Origin: Ww85 sp963745765
GTDB taxonomy: Bacteria; Desulfobacterota; Desulfobulbia; Desulfobulbales; Desulfocapsaceae
Length of the DNA: 64,000 nt
Assembly: GCA_963745765.1 (NCBI GenBank)
Contig: CAVUYQ010000018.1
Span: 124,001-188,000, forward strand
Direction: 5' to 3'
Shown here in pieces: positions 35,391 to 45,926 of the stretch. Under the pieces are notes generated by a model. The model worked only from the letters and a program-made list of their open reading frames with translations. It was not told where the DNA came from and ran no database searches. The translations under genes and the position numbers were made by a program. Within the stretch, counting starts at the first letter, position 1. Each line of letters starts with the position of its first letter.

Positions 35391-38222
35391 TTACTCCCAC
35401 TTCGGACTGGTCACCTCATCGACAAGGTAGAGCAGGGAACGGTAGGGGATACCGGCGTGCAGGGACAAGCCGATCTCACAGGTCTTGCTTGTCGAGTAGC
35501 CTGCCTCGCAGGAGCAGACATGCTGCTCAAGATCAGCAAGAGCGGACTCGTTTAATTCCGGAAAATTGAACCCCCGATCCCCGGCAAATCCACAGCAGTA
35601 AATGTCCTGGGGCCATACAACCCTGGTTGCACAGGCCTGGGCCAGCTCGAGGAGCTTGTTCTCCAGTCCCATTTTTCTGGTACTGCAGGTCGGGTGAATG
35701 GCGATCGTAGCTGTTTTCCGGCTGAAGGTCAGTTTATCCATCAGAAAGGTCAGTACGAACTCAATCGGTTCATAGAGCATCAAGCGTTTGTCCAGGGTGG
35801 CTTTCATGCGCTGCAGACAGGGACTTGTGTCGCAGAGAACCGGGATAGCCCCGTTCTTCGAGGCTTCCAGGAGCCGATCCGAGAGTTCCGCCGCCTTGCG
35901 ATCTGCCTCAGCCATAAAGCCTTTACTTTCAAAGGCCTGGCCGCAACAGAGGGTGTCAATCTTTTCCGGGTAGATGATTTCGTAGCCTGCTTTTTTCAGC
36001 AAGGAGGAGGTCTTTTCCGGCAGACTGTCCCGTTCAATTTCCTCTCGCGCTGGTCCGCTCATGGCACGGCTCGCGCAACTGGGGAAGTAGACGACCTTGA
36101 GCGGATTGGAAGGATCGATCGGTTTCGGCTGGATTCTTTTGACACCGGACGGCATCTCCCGGTTCCACATCGGCAGGTTATTCAGGGTCAGTTTCCTGGC
36201 AATCGTCGAGGCCTGTTCCATGAAGGCGGTGCCGGCGTATTTGTGTACGACATCAACTGCATTGAGGGTGTGGCTGATACCGCGGGCGACACCGCCAAAC
36301 CCTGATCCGACAGCATTTGCCATCCGGTTGGCCAGATTTCCGTGCGCTTCCTCACGCAGTGCTTTGACCATTTTACCGGTATCGATGCCGACCGGGCATC
36401 GTGTCGCGCAGAGACCGTCGGCGGCGCAGGTGTCCATACCCGGGTACTGGTAGCGCCGGGCAAACCGCCTCAGTTCGTCGGTGTTGCCGGAGGCTTCGAG
36501 CCGACGGCTGATTTCCCGCCTGCCGGCGATACGCTGCCGTGGGGTAAAACTGAGATTTCGCGAGGGACAGACCGGTTCGCAGAAACCGCACTCGATACAC
36601 TTGTCGGCAATTTCATGGGTAGCCGGCAGGGGCTTGAGGTTGTGGATGTGCGCTTCGGCATCCTCGTTAATAATGACACCCGGATTCAGAAGGTTGTCGG
36701 GGTCGAAGAGTTTCTTGATTTCCTTCATCAGTTCAAAGGCTGCCGTTCCCCATTCTTTCTCGACGAAAGGAGCCATATTTCTGCCCGTGCCGTGCTCCGC
36801 CTTTAAAGAGCCGTCATAGGTGGAAACAACCATATTAACGACCTCCGCCATGAAATCGCGATAACGGACTACTTCCGACTGGATTGAGAAATCCTGGGTG
36901 AAGACAAAATGGAGGTTGCCTTCAAAGGCGTGTCCGAAAATGATCGCCTCGTTATAGTTATAGAGGCTGAAGAGCGTCTGGAGCTCAAGTGCCGCACTGG
37001 CCAGACGTTGAGTCGGGAAGGCAACGTCTTCAATGATGACGGTGGTTCCTGTTTCGCGAACGGCACCCACTGCCGGGAAGAGTCCTTTACGGATCTTCCA
37101 GAGAGCCTGGTATTCTTCCGGAACAGCGGTAAACGTTATCGGCATGACCGTGCTGAAACCGGATAGGCAGCGTGTTACCTGTTCTACCTGGCCGGCCAGT
37201 TTGTCGGGATCGTTGGTACGGGTTTCAACCAGCAGCGCGGTAACCGTTTTCTCAAGTCCCTTGAGAAACGCAGGCATTCCGGCACCGTTTTCCACCGCTG
37301 CAAGGCTGGCCCGATCCATCAGCTCCGCCGCGGCTACCGGTTGTTTCCGAAGGAGTGGTATGGCCTTACAGGCATCCTCCATATTCTTGAAAAGGATCAG
37401 GGCGGTGGCCTTGTGGCGGTGTTCTATGACTGTTTTGAAACTGGTGTCGGAGATAAAGGCCAGGGTTCCTTCCGAACCGACCATCAGGTGGGACATGATA
37501 TCGATCGGGTCTTCATATTCAATCAGGGCGTTGAGACTGTAGCCGGTGGTATTCTTGATCTTGAACTTGTGCTTTATTCTTTGCGCAAGCGTGCTGTTTT
37601 CCAGGACACGCCGGCGAAGATCGGCCAACCCCTTAAGCAGTGACGCGTGGCTTTTCCTGAAATCGAGCACACTTTTGTCGTCAGACGTGTCGACGACGGT
37701 ACCATCGGCAAGGATGAGGCGAACACTGTCGAGTGTCTGATAGCTGTTCTGCTCGACCCCGCAGCACATGCCGCTGGCATTATTGGCCAGAATTCCGCCG
37801 ATTTTGGCGGAATCGATGGAGGCTGGATCCGGGCCGATCTTGCGATCGAACGGTGCCAGCTGCCGATTGGCGAAACCACCGATGATGCCAGGCTGCAGGC
37901 TGATGCGCTGAGCGTCTTCCGAGATATGGCAGCGATCCCAGCCCCGGCCGAGACGAACGAGAATACTGTCTGTAATGGATTGTCCTGACAGGGATGTCCC
38001 TGCTGCCCGGAAGGTTACCGGAAGTTTACGCTTACGCGCTTCACGCAATACGACACACACTTCTTTCTCGTTTTCCACATCAACGATAATCTGAGGGACG
38101 AGGCTGTAAAAGCTGGCATCGGCGCCAATGGCAGCTTTTCGAAGTGGATCGGTAATAATGTTTTCTTTGGGCAGTGACTTTTTAACAGCGCGATGGAAAT
38201 TACGGTATTCTTGAGCGAGCAT
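35391..38222 (-). CDS. FAD-binding/Fe-S D-lactate dehydrogenase-like enzyme
   Basis: A 943-residue fusion. N-terminal FAD_binding_4 domain (FRAAGTSLSGQS; ILANNASGMCCG), FAD-oxidase C domain (HAFEGNLHFVF; EHGTGRNMAPFVE), then two 4Fe-4S motifs (CIECGFCEPVCPSR; CAADGLCATRCPVG), and C-terminal CCG-type cysteine-rich domains (DTLCCGQAF; IYCCGFAGD). The layout matches the respiratory D-lactate dehydrogenase known from Shewanella (Dld-II) and related 2-hydroxyacid dehydrogenases that feed electrons to quinones. The gene is monocistronic on this strand. The exact hydroxyacid is inferred. Confidence 0.88.
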   Translation of the reverse strand: MLAQEYRNFHRAVKKSLPKENIITDPLRKAAIGADASFYSLVPQIIVDVENEKEVCVVLREARKRKLPVTFRAAGTSLSGQSITDSILVRLGRGWDRCHISEDAQRISLQPGIIGGFANRQLAPFDRKIGPDPASIDSAKIGGILANNASGMCCGVEQNSYQTLDSVRLILADGTVVDTSDDKSVLDFRKSHASLLKGLADLRRRVLENSTLAQRIKHKFKIKNTTGYSLNALIEYEDPIDIMSHLMVGSEGTLAFISDTSFKTVIEHRHKATALILFKNMEDACKAIPLLRKQPVAAAELMDRASLAAVENGAGMPAFLKGLEKTVTALLVETRTNDPDKLAGQVEQVTRCLSGFSTVMPITFTAVPEEYQALWKIRKGLFPAVGAVRETGTTVIIEDVAFPTQRLASAALELQTLFSLYNYNEAIIFGHAFEGNLHFVFTQDFSIQSEVVRYRDFMAEVVNMVVSTYDGSLKAEHGTGRNMAPFVEKEWGTAAFELMKEIKKLFDPDNLLNPGVIINEDAEAHIHNLKPLPATHEIADKCIECGFCEPVCPSRNLSFTPRQRIAGRREISRRLEASGNTDELRRFARRYQYPGMDTCAADGLCATRCPVGIDTGKMVKALREEAHGNLANRMANAVGSGFGGVARGISHTLNAVDVVHKYAGTAFMEQASTIARKLTLNNLPMWNREMPSGVKRIQPKPIDPSNPLKVVYFPSCASRAMSGPAREEIERDSLPEKTSSLLKKAGYEIIYPEKIDTLCCGQAFESKGFMAEADRKAAELSDRLLEASKNGAIPVLCDTSPCLQRMKATLDKRLMLYEPIEFVLTFLMDKLTFSRKTATIAIHPTCSTRKMGLENKLLELAQACATRVVWPQDIYCCGFAGDRGFNFPELNESALADLEQHVCSCEAGYSTSKTCEIGLSLHAGIPYRSLLYLVDEVTSPKWE

Positions 38223-38700
38223 GCGTTCTCCATTGACTATATCTGATAATGAATATTATTATTTCTATTCGCAATTATGTCTGTAACATAATTATCAAGA
38301 TGCGTCGATACTGTTGTTGGCCCTTGTTTTTAGGTAAATTATGTCTGATTGATAAGGGTATCAGCCGTCTGTTCCCATAACTCTTTGCATGAAGACTGAC
38401 GGATGACATGGTTTCTTCGTGCTACGGTATATCCAACTGAATATGGTTCATACCGGTCTTTCGGTTGAGGCATCAGACGATCTGGGCTAATATGTGACTT
38501 ATGGTCACCTTGCATAATTGCCTTTTTGTTCGATCTCTTCGTTATGCTCGAAATTTTATCCTTGGAATATCAACTATATGCCTCCGGAAAAATTTCTTGC
38601 ATGTTTTGATTTCAATCGAATAACCGAATTATTCAAGGTACCCTTATGATAGACTCTGCAACGCATCATTTTCGCGGCTGAAAAAGACAAAACAGACTCA
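38223..38700. other. Divergent gap with a hairpin repeat
   Basis: This 478-bp gap separates the divergent dehydrogenase and NUDIX genes. It holds repeat copy 3 (38504-38642). No other feature was recognised, and the promoters are not obvious. Confidence 0.5.
38504..38642. repeat. Dispersed hairpin repeat, copy 3
   Basis: A 139-bp element with inverted ends GGTCACCTTGCATAATT and AATTATTCAAGGTACC. The core GAAATTTTATCCTTGGAATA pairs with CCGGAAAAATTTC. Confidence 0.85.
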
Positions 38701-39243
38701 ATGAATCGTATTTCAATGCTTCATAAAGAATTATTACAGTCCGGTGAACCGGAAGCCTCGGTAGCTGTTATCCGTTCTTTAGAGCCGACCGAGGCCATTT
38801 TAGTGGTACGAAGGGTCAACAACGTCCGTGATCCATGGTCCGGCCATTTCGCCTTTCCGGGCGGCAGGCGGGAAAAACGGGATAAGAGTATTTACGAAAC
38901 CTGTGTTCGAGAGGTTTGTGAAGAGACGGGAATAAGACTGACTCCGGAATCGCTGGAACATGTCCTGGCCCCTTTGTACGCAGGACGAAACGTCGAGGCG
39001 CCGGTTCTTGTCCAGCCGTATCTGTTCGAGTTTTCCAGCCGACCGGCAGTTATTGTTGAGCCTTCCGAAATAGACAGTTACCTGTGGATTGAAACAGACT
39101 TGTTCAGAGATAAAAAAAGACATATTGAGACTGAAGCGCTGCCCGGCAGATTACGTCCGGCATTCCCGCTTAGAGATTATTACGTCTGGGGTTTCACGTA
39201 TCACCTGCTTTGCTCGGTCCTTCAGGTGAAACCCGATTTGTAG
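38701..39243 (+). CDS. NUDIX hydrolase, CoA pyrophosphatase type
   Basis: A 180-residue NUDIX protein. The box GGRREKRDKSIYETCVREVC then EETGI has the one-residue longer spacing seen in the CoA pyrophosphatase group (NudL/NUDT7), and a WSGHFAFPGG stretch precedes it. Such enzymes cleave CoA or related dinucleotides. The stop lies 8 bp from the stop of the convergent kinase gene. Confidence 0.85.
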   Translation: MNRISMLHKELLQSGEPEASVAVIRSLEPTEAILVVRRVNNVRDPWSGHFAFPGGRREKRDKSIYETCVREVCEETGIRLTPESLEHVLAPLYAGRNVEAPVLVQPYLFEFSSRPAVIVEPSEIDSYLWIETDLFRDKKRHIETEALPGRLRPAFPLRDYYVWGFTYHLLCSVLQVKPDL

Positions 39244-39251
39244 GAGATCGT

Positions 39252-41235
39252 CTAGCCCTTAACCCTGTCTTCAGATTTTTTACTAAAGCATCTCTGGACA
39301 GCTTGCGACAAGGTTTTTGGCGTGATTGGCTTGTGTATGAAATTAATCTCTTCTGCCAGAACCCCGTGCTCAATAATGGTGTTTTCCGTGTAACCCGACA
39401 TGAACAGGATTTTCAGGTTGGGGTATTGTTTGCTCAGTACAGCCGCCGCCTCCGGGCCGCTCATCTCCGGCATGACTACATCCGTCAGCAGCAAGTCTAT
39501 GTTGCCATGGAAGCGGCTGGCGGATTCAATCGCTTCTTTGCCGTTGCTCGCTTCAAGGATGGTGTATCCCAGATCGGCAAGAATCCCGACGCACATGGTT
39601 CTCAGGGCATGATCATCCTCGGCCAGTAAAATTGTTCCTGATCCTTGTAACAGGGAGCCCGTAGTTCCTGCAGCATCCTGCCTGGCATCGTGGGGGACGT
39701 CGGCGGAGCGCGGGAAAAACAACCTGAAACAGGCCCCCTTTCCGGGCGCGCTCTCGACGGTTATGGTGCCGTTGTTTTGCTTTACAATCCCGTACACGTT
39801 AGAGAGGCCAAAGCCGGTGCCAATATCTTTTGCCTTCGTGGTGAAAAAAGGCTCAAAAATTCGCGATTGGACCTTTGAACTCATGCCGATACCGTCATCG
39901 GTAAAGGCGAACATCACATAGTCACCGGTCTTGAGCGCGTAGTGGCTTGCTTTGTTCCCGGAAATTGAGCAGTTTTTAATTTCAAGCGTCAGGCTGCCGC
40001 CATCAGGCATGGCATCGCGCGCATTGACAGTCAGATTGAGAATGATCTGCTCGAATTGGGAGCGATCCATACTGATCGGCCAGGGATGATTATCCCGTAT
40101 CATTTTTATGGAGATACTTGCTCCAAGCAGTTGTTCCAGTATATTCAAAAAGGTTTTGAGCTCATCAGCCAGATTCAGTGACTGCGGCTTGACAACCTGC
40201 TTTCTGCTGATGCCGAGGAGCTGCTGGGTGAGGCGGGTGGCCCGCATTCCGGCCTGACTGATCTGCTCGATTTTCGAACGAAACGGATTGTCCGCCTCCA
40301 TCTGGTGCAGACAGATATCGGAATAGCCGTTGATGACACTCAATATATTGTTGAAATCATGTGAAATACCTCCAGCTAACCGGCCGATGGCTTCCATCTT
40401 CTGTACTTGCTGCAACTCGTCTTCAAGTTTTTTTGTCCTGGTCGAGTCATGCACTTTGGCAACGATACTGGTGACGGTGCCTGTGTCGTCGAATACCGGG
40501 TAGAAGGTGTAATCTACATATCTTTTTCCCCATTCGGGAAAGGTGCGCCATGAGCTGAATCGCACGACCTCTCCAGTGAAGGCCCGGTCTATTTCCGGTT
40601 TCATGAATTTTTCGAAGAGATCCTTCCCGACAATTTCACTGACAGATTTTCCGATAATAAACTCCCGGGGTTGAGCGTAAGCGCTACACAATGCTTCGTT
40701 GACAGCTATATGGCGATAATTATTATCGAGAATCGCCATCAGGTCGTCAACGGTGGCGGTGATGAGTTCGTATTGGTGCAACCGATCTTCTTTCTCAATA
40801 ATATCGGTAACATCATCGTAAGCGCCCAGAATACCAATAACTTCCGCCTCCCTTGTCCAGCAGTGGCACCTTGTTCGTCCTGAGCCAGTAGCGGTTTCCA
40901 TCCGCCTGCACCTGGGATTCAATAATGTTATATTCTGCCTGGTTGTTCAGCATGACCCGTTCATCGCAGAGACGGAAGAAATCTGCTTCCGGTTTTTTCC
41001 AGGGAAGATCATAGTCGGTAAGCCCGCATATCTCGTCAGGGTGCTTAAGGCCGGCTACCTCGGCAAATCTTTTGTTGCAGCCCTGATAGACAAGGCTTCT
41101 GTCTTTCCAGAAAACGCAGTGGGGAATACCGTTGAGGATCAGTTTTAAAATCTCACTGTCCGCTTGTCCCGTCTGAAAAGAGCTTCCCTCGTTTGAAAAA
41201 AATGAAAGCTCCTGATGTGGTCTTTTCCTGTCCAT
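39252..41235 (-). pseudogene. PAS-PAS hybrid histidine kinase/response regulator, one frameshift
   Basis: Deduced about 660 residues: PAS (around HCVFWKDRSLVYQGCNKRF), second PAS (LMAILDNNYRHIAVNEA), a dimerisation helix with phospho-His in LAGGISHDFNNILS, ATPase motifs (LNLTVNARDAM; DDGIGM; FTTKAKDIGTGFGLS) and a C-terminal receiver with phospho-Asp in LLTDVVMPEMSG. There is no membrane segment, so it is a soluble sensor. The frame changes near 40850 in a CCC/GGG run; removing one base joins LLDK to EAEVIGILGAY. The partner and signal are unknown. Confidence 0.85.
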
Positions 41236-41568
41236 AGGTACCGATACTTTTTCCGTTATTTCAATTCAGTTGCTGTCTTCCGGCAATGGTTCAATGTATC
41301 AATAATTTTTTATATGGTAATGAACTTGTTGAGAATTGTCATCAACAATGTGGGACATTATTTCTGTTAGGCCGCAGCTTGTCCGTTAAGTCGGGAAGCT
41401 CGCAACTGAAGCCATGGGGTGACTGCAACGGTGGATAACTTCCCCTGACAAATAAGGCAGCGCACGGTGTTTATCAAACTTTTAATTGAACCTGAACAGT
41501 GAAAACAGTTTGTTCTTTCTCAGAAATGATTATCATCTCCAACACAACAATGGGAGAGATTATTTACC
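41236..41568. other. Divergent gap kinase / lhgO
   Basis: This 333-bp gap contains GGGAGAG upstream of lhgO. No conserved promoter, RNA gene or repeat was recognised. Confidence 0.4.
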
Positions 41569-42771
41569 ATGAGACACTATGATTTAACGATTATCGGCGG
41601 AGGCATCGTCGGCGTTGCCACTGCCTTGAAGATGAAGCAGCTGCTGCCGGCAGCAAAGATCCTCCTGCTGGACAAGGAAACGGGATTGGCCAGGCACCAG
41701 ACAGGTCATAACTCCGGTGTTATTCATGCGGGGGTCTATTACCAGCCGGGGAGTATGAAGGCTGATTTCTGCAGGCGCGGCCTGGCTGCAACCTATGCAT
41801 TCTGCAAGGAATCCGGTGTTCCGGTGGAACAATGCGGAAAACTGCTGGTTGCAACCGATGAATCTGAACTTGAACGGATGCATGATCTTGAAGGACGGTG
41901 TGCTCAGAACGGTATACAGACGAGCCGTTTATCAGGTGATCAGCTGGTGAAGCGCGAGCCTCATATCAGGGGGATTGGAGCCCTGCTTGTCGAAGAAACA
42001 GGTATTACTGATTACCGGCTCGTGACCGGCAAATTGGCCTCCTGTTTTCAGAATGCCGGCGGTGAGATCAAGCTGGGGGCAGAGGTGCAAAACCTTGAAG
42101 AAACAGATGATGGCATCAGGGTTCATACATCTGAAGAAACTCTTGAGACCGGCTATCTGCTGGCCTGCGGCGGATTGATGGCTGACCGGCTGGCAAAAAT
42201 GATGGATATCCCGGTTGATTTTCGTATCATACCGTTTCGAGGTGAATATTTCCGGCTGCCGGACACATACAATAATCGGGTTTCACATCTGATTTATCCA
42301 ATCCCCGATCCCGATTTGCCATTTCTTGGCGTGCATTTGACCCGAATGATTGACGGAAGTGTAACGGTTGGGCCGAATGCGGTTCTCGGCCTGAAGCGTG
42401 AAGGATACGGCGGGTTTAACGTCTCCGCAAGAGATGTCTCTGATATATTCGGATTCCCCGGCTTTTGGCGGATGTTCAGGAATAATTTTACTGCAGGAAT
42501 TGCTGAATTTCGCGATTCTCTTTATAAACCGGGCTACCTGAAGCGGGTGAGAAAATACTGTCCGGAGGTGGAACTCTCGGAGCTTGGAGCCTATCCGGCC
42601 GGCGTACGGGCGCAGGCGGTAATGAGAGACGGCTCCCTGGTGCATGATTTTCTTTTTGCCCGGACGAAGCGTTCACTGCATGTCTGTAACGCCCCTTCAC
42701 CGGCTGCTACCTCGGCCTTACCGATTGCTGAGTACCTGAGTCAGGAAGCCCGTGAGGCGTTTAATCTGTAA
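41569..42771 (+). CDS. lhgO: L-2-hydroxyglutarate oxidase/dehydrogenase
   Basis: A 400-residue FAD enzyme that oxidises L-2-hydroxyglutarate to 2-oxoglutarate, passing electrons to the quinone pool. It has the FAD-binding TIIGGGIVGVATAL, the family-typical ARHQTGHNSGVIHAGVYY and C-terminal PAGVRAQAV. The next gene on the same strand encodes an SLC13-type anion transporter, consistent with dicarboxylate uptake, though the 103-bp gap leaves operon structure open. Confidence 0.92.
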   Translation: MRHYDLTIIGGGIVGVATALKMKQLLPAAKILLLDKETGLARHQTGHNSGVIHAGVYYQPGSMKADFCRRGLAATYAFCKESGVPVEQCGKLLVATDESELERMHDLEGRCAQNGIQTSRLSGDQLVKREPHIRGIGALLVEETGITDYRLVTGKLASCFQNAGGEIKLGAEVQNLEETDDGIRVHTSEETLETGYLLACGGLMADRLAKMMDIPVDFRIIPFRGEYFRLPDTYNNRVSHLIYPIPDPDLPFLGVHLTRMIDGSVTVGPNAVLGLKREGYGGFNVSARDVSDIFGFPGFWRMFRNNFTAGIAEFRDSLYKPGYLKRVRKYCPEVELSELGAYPAGVRAQAVMRDGSLVHDFLFARTKRSLHVCNAPSPAATSALPIAEYLSQEAREAFNL

Positions 42772-42874
42772 GATGGTGTGAGCAAAGATTGTTGCATTCA
42801 TGGGGCAGTAAACAGCACGTCGTCGGCGTCTGCTCTTCTGAAAGAGCCTGTCCTGCCGGGAACAAACATATGAC

Positions 42875-44653
42875 ATGATGGATATCTGGCTGATTTCCCT
42901 GATCCTTGCCGCAACCGTCTATCTTCTTGTAACCGAGAAGATCTCGATTGATCTTACGGCCATCGGCATCCTGGTCCTGCTTGTCATATTCGGCCTGCTG
43001 AGCCCGACAGAGGCGGTATCAGGCTTTGCCAATCCGGCTGTGATTACCGTGGCCGCCATGTTTGTGGTGAGCCGGGGGTTGATGAGAACCGGCGGTGTGG
43101 CCTTTATCAGCCGCCAGATTATCAAGGTAGCCAGGAAAAATCTCATTGCCGCACTTGCCCTGATTCTCGTTACGGTGGCAGTTGCCTCTGCTTTTATAAA
43201 CAATACACCGGTTGTCATTCTCTTTATTCCGGTGGTCATGGCCATGTGTTGCGAGCTCGGCCTGAGTCCTTCAAAATTCCTCATTCCCGTTTCCTATGCC
43301 TCCATCCTTGCCGGCACCTGCACGCTGATAGGGACGTCAACCAATATCATTATCAGTGATCTGAGTGCACAGTACGGCTATGGCACCCTTTCCATGTTTG
43401 AGCTGTCCATTATCGGCGTGCCCATTGCCGTCGTCGGCCTTCTCTTCATTCTGCTGGCAGCACCACGGATATTGCCGGAGCAGGCAAACCCGATTTGTCA
43501 GTTCAGAGATGGTGAACACCGGAAATACCTTGCCGAGTTGCGTATACTCCGGACCAGCTCCCTTGTTGGAACATTTGCAAAAGAAGCTTTTAAGAAAAGG
43601 TTTCCCGATCTGGAAGTAATAGAACTGGTAAGTCGTGATCATGTTTATCAACCTCTCCGGGATATGAGAACCATTGAACATGATGACATTCTGCTGGTAA
43701 AAGGGTCTCTCAATGACCTGGTGGCGATTCTCCATGAAGATGGTATTGAATTGCCGTTTTCCGAGAATGACCTGACGCTTGGAGTGCAAAAAGATGCTCC
43801 TATTGTTGTGGAATTATTGATTGCTCCCGGCTCGCAATTGCAGGGACGACGACTGCATGACACAGAGCTTGCCCGGGATCCCGATATTAATATTATCGCG
43901 GTTAAGCGTCAGGACCTGCATATGACCGAGCGTCAAATACATGACGTACGGCTGAAAACCGGCGATACGCTGCTTATCTGGTGCTCTGATTCCAAGCTTG
44001 AGGCTCTTCGTTCGGAGCGGGATTATCTGCTGATTGAGGATGTCTATGAAGAGCTTATTCACAAGCGCAAAGCCCTGTGGGCCGTCGTTAATTTTGTCTG
44101 CATGATCGGCACCGCTGCCCTGGGTCTGGCTGACATCATGACCTGTGCGCTCATAGCCGCGTTTCTGATGATCATTACCGGTTGCCTGCAGATGCGTGAT
44201 GCCTACCGGGCCTTGCAGGGAGACGTTCTGCTCCTGATTGTCGGGACCATCGCTCTAGGCATGGCCATGGATAAAACGGGAGCAAGCCGGCTCTATGCCG
44301 ATGTTTTCCTGCGCCTTTTCAGCGGTATGTCGCCGATGCTCGTATTAGGGGGGATAATCGCTCTGACAAGCATCAGTACGCAGCTTCTCAGTAATAACGC
44401 CACCGCTGTTCTCCTGCTCCCGATAGCCATATCAACGGCGATCGGCATTGGCGTTGATCCTAAACCGTTTATTATCGGTGTCTGTTTCGGGGCGAGCGCC
44501 TGCTTTGCCTCACCTCTGGGGTACCAGACGAACCTGATGGTTTTTGTTCCCGGCGGTTACCGTTTTATGGATTATTTCAGGCTCGGTATCCCGCTCAATA
44601 TTTTCGTGGTTGTCGCCGGTATGTTGCTCATTCCTCTGTTCTGGCCGTTTTAG
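42875..44653 (+). CDS. SLC13/DASS-family permease with two TrkA-C domains
   Basis: A 592-residue sodium:anion symporter-like protein. Two membrane halves carry the substrate-site motifs (SAFINNTPVVILFIPV; TLIGTSTNIII; later SNNATAVLLLP) and a cytoplasmic middle has two RCK-C/TrkA-C modules (around residues 220-390). Family members import sulfate, di- or tricarboxylates. Its position after lhgO hints at a dicarboxylate such as 2-hydroxyglutarate; sulfate is equally possible in a sulfate reducer. Confidence 0.88.
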   Translation: MMDIWLISLILAATVYLLVTEKISIDLTAIGILVLLVIFGLLSPTEAVSGFANPAVITVAAMFVVSRGLMRTGGVAFISRQIIKVARKNLIAALALILVTVAVASAFINNTPVVILFIPVVMAMCCELGLSPSKFLIPVSYASILAGTCTLIGTSTNIIISDLSAQYGYGTLSMFELSIIGVPIAVVGLLFILLAAPRILPEQANPICQFRDGEHRKYLAELRILRTSSLVGTFAKEAFKKRFPDLEVIELVSRDHVYQPLRDMRTIEHDDILLVKGSLNDLVAILHEDGIELPFSENDLTLGVQKDAPIVVELLIAPGSQLQGRRLHDTELARDPDINIIAVKRQDLHMTERQIHDVRLKTGDTLLIWCSDSKLEALRSERDYLLIEDVYEELIHKRKALWAVVNFVCMIGTAALGLADIMTCALIAAFLMIITGCLQMRDAYRALQGDVLLLIVGTIALGMAMDKTGASRLYADVFLRLFSGMSPMLVLGGIIALTSISTQLLSNNATAVLLLPIAISTAIGIGVDPKPFIIGVCFGASACFASPLGYQTNLMVFVPGGYRFMDYFRLGIPLNIFVVVAGMLLIPLFWPF

Positions 44654-44965
44654 CAGTATCCGGCGGGCCGGAGCCCTTCCTGCCCGGGCCTGAAAGGGCC
44701 TGAAATGAGTTGCCTAGCGGATTATATTCTGATAGCATCCACGGTTTGCATCGTTCGAGAATGCTGCCCGAATTACTGCGAAGAAAGCGGGACGGTCGAC
44801 CATATCACCACCCTTTGATTTTATTGCGTAGCTCGGGTCTAACACCCCGCCGCCTGCGGCGTTATTAGTAAATACTTGCTATGTTTTGATACCCCGCTCC
44901 TCGTGGCGGGGTAGTTCATTTATGTGTCTGAAAACATATGCAAAATAAATACAGAAAGATGAACT
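44654..44965. other. Gap with REP-like hairpins
   Basis: 312 bp between the permease and the prenyltransferase. It holds two GC-rich REP-like hairpins; a third GC-rich stretch close to the permease stop has no T run. Confidence 0.5.
44840..44915. repeat. Pair of REP-like GC-rich hairpins
   Basis: The first arm pair is GCCGC-CT-GCGGC within CACCCCGCCGCCTGCGGCG (44849-44860). The second is TACCCCGC / GCGGGGTA (44890-44913). Both start with an ACCCCGC motif and are spaced about 40 bp, the layout of REP doublets mobilised by TnpA-REP (RAYT) proteins. No such transposase is in the window. Confidence 0.55.
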
Positions 44966-45904
44966 ATGTCCATTAATCCGTATATAAAAATTGCCCGTTT
45001 TGACCACTGGTTTAAGAATGTTTTCATGATACCGGGTATCGTCGTGGCGTTTTACGCACAGCCAGGTTTGCTTGGGTCATCGGTCTTCCTAAGTATTGTC
45101 ATTGCTTTCCTGTCCGCCGGTTTGGTTGCCTCAAGCAATTACGTGATCAACGAACTCCTGGATGCACCTTTTGATGCCCTGCATCCGGTCAAAAGGCATC
45201 GGCCGATTCCCTCGGGCGGCATGAATACGACTCTGGTCTATATCGAATGGATTGGCTTTGCTTTGCTTGGACTGGGGCTGGCGGCTCTGCTTGGACGGTA
45301 CTTCTTCGTTTCGGCGCTGATACTCTGGTTAATGGGGTGCATCTACAATATTCCGCCTTTTCGCAGCAAGGACAAACCGTTTCTGGATGTTCTGAGTGAG
45401 TCGGTCAACAATCCACTCCGGCTGTTGCTCGGCTGGTACGCAACCGGTATTATCGTACTGCCGCCGGTATCTCTGCTGCTCGCCTACTGGATGGTCGGGG
45501 CCTTTTTCATGGCAGTGAAACGGTTTGCCGAGTACCGAAAAATCAGTGATCCGCAGGTGAGCGCCAATTATCGACGGTCATTCAGGTATTATAATGAGGA
45601 GCGGCTGCTGGTCAGTATCATTTATTATGCCGTTTCCTTCGGCTTGTTTTTCGGTATTTTCCTGATGCGTTACAAGATGGAGCTTATTCTCGCCATTCCT
45701 TTGATTGCCGGGTTCGTAGCCTGGTATATCCATCTTGGTTTCCTCAAGGATAGTCCGACGCAATATCCTGAGCTTCTCTACAAGCAGAAGGCTTTTACCC
45801 TCTATTGCTGTATTTGCGGTCTGGTCATGCAGTTGCTGCTCTTTGTTGATGTGCCGATCCTCTATAAAATATTTCATTCGACCATACATACAACACTTCA
45901 CTAG
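44966..45904 (+). CDS. UbiA-family prenyltransferase (decaprenyl-phosphate phosphoribosyltransferase-like)
   Basis: A 312-residue membrane protein with about eight helices. The metal/diphosphate motif SSNYVINELLDAPFDALHP (NxxxDxxxD form) and the second loop FRSKDKPFLDV fit UbiA proteins. Closest in flavour to those that move phosphoribose onto a polyprenyl phosphate. The HAD phosphatase gene 22 bp downstream would then remove the 5-phosphate. The specific substrate is inferred. Confidence 0.8.
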   Translation: MSINPYIKIARFDHWFKNVFMIPGIVVAFYAQPGLLGSSVFLSIVIAFLSAGLVASSNYVINELLDAPFDALHPVKRHRPIPSGGMNTTLVYIEWIGFALLGLGLAALLGRYFFVSALILWLMGCIYNIPPFRSKDKPFLDVLSESVNNPLRLLLGWYATGIIVLPPVSLLLAYWMVGAFFMAVKRFAEYRKISDPQVSANYRRSFRYYNEERLLVSIIYYAVSFGLFFGIFLMRYKMELILAIPLIAGFVAWYIHLGFLKDSPTQYPELLYKQKAFTLYCCICGLVMQLLLFVDVPILYKIFHSTIHTTLH

Positions 45905-45926
45905 CTCGATTACCTGGCATGCGTTT

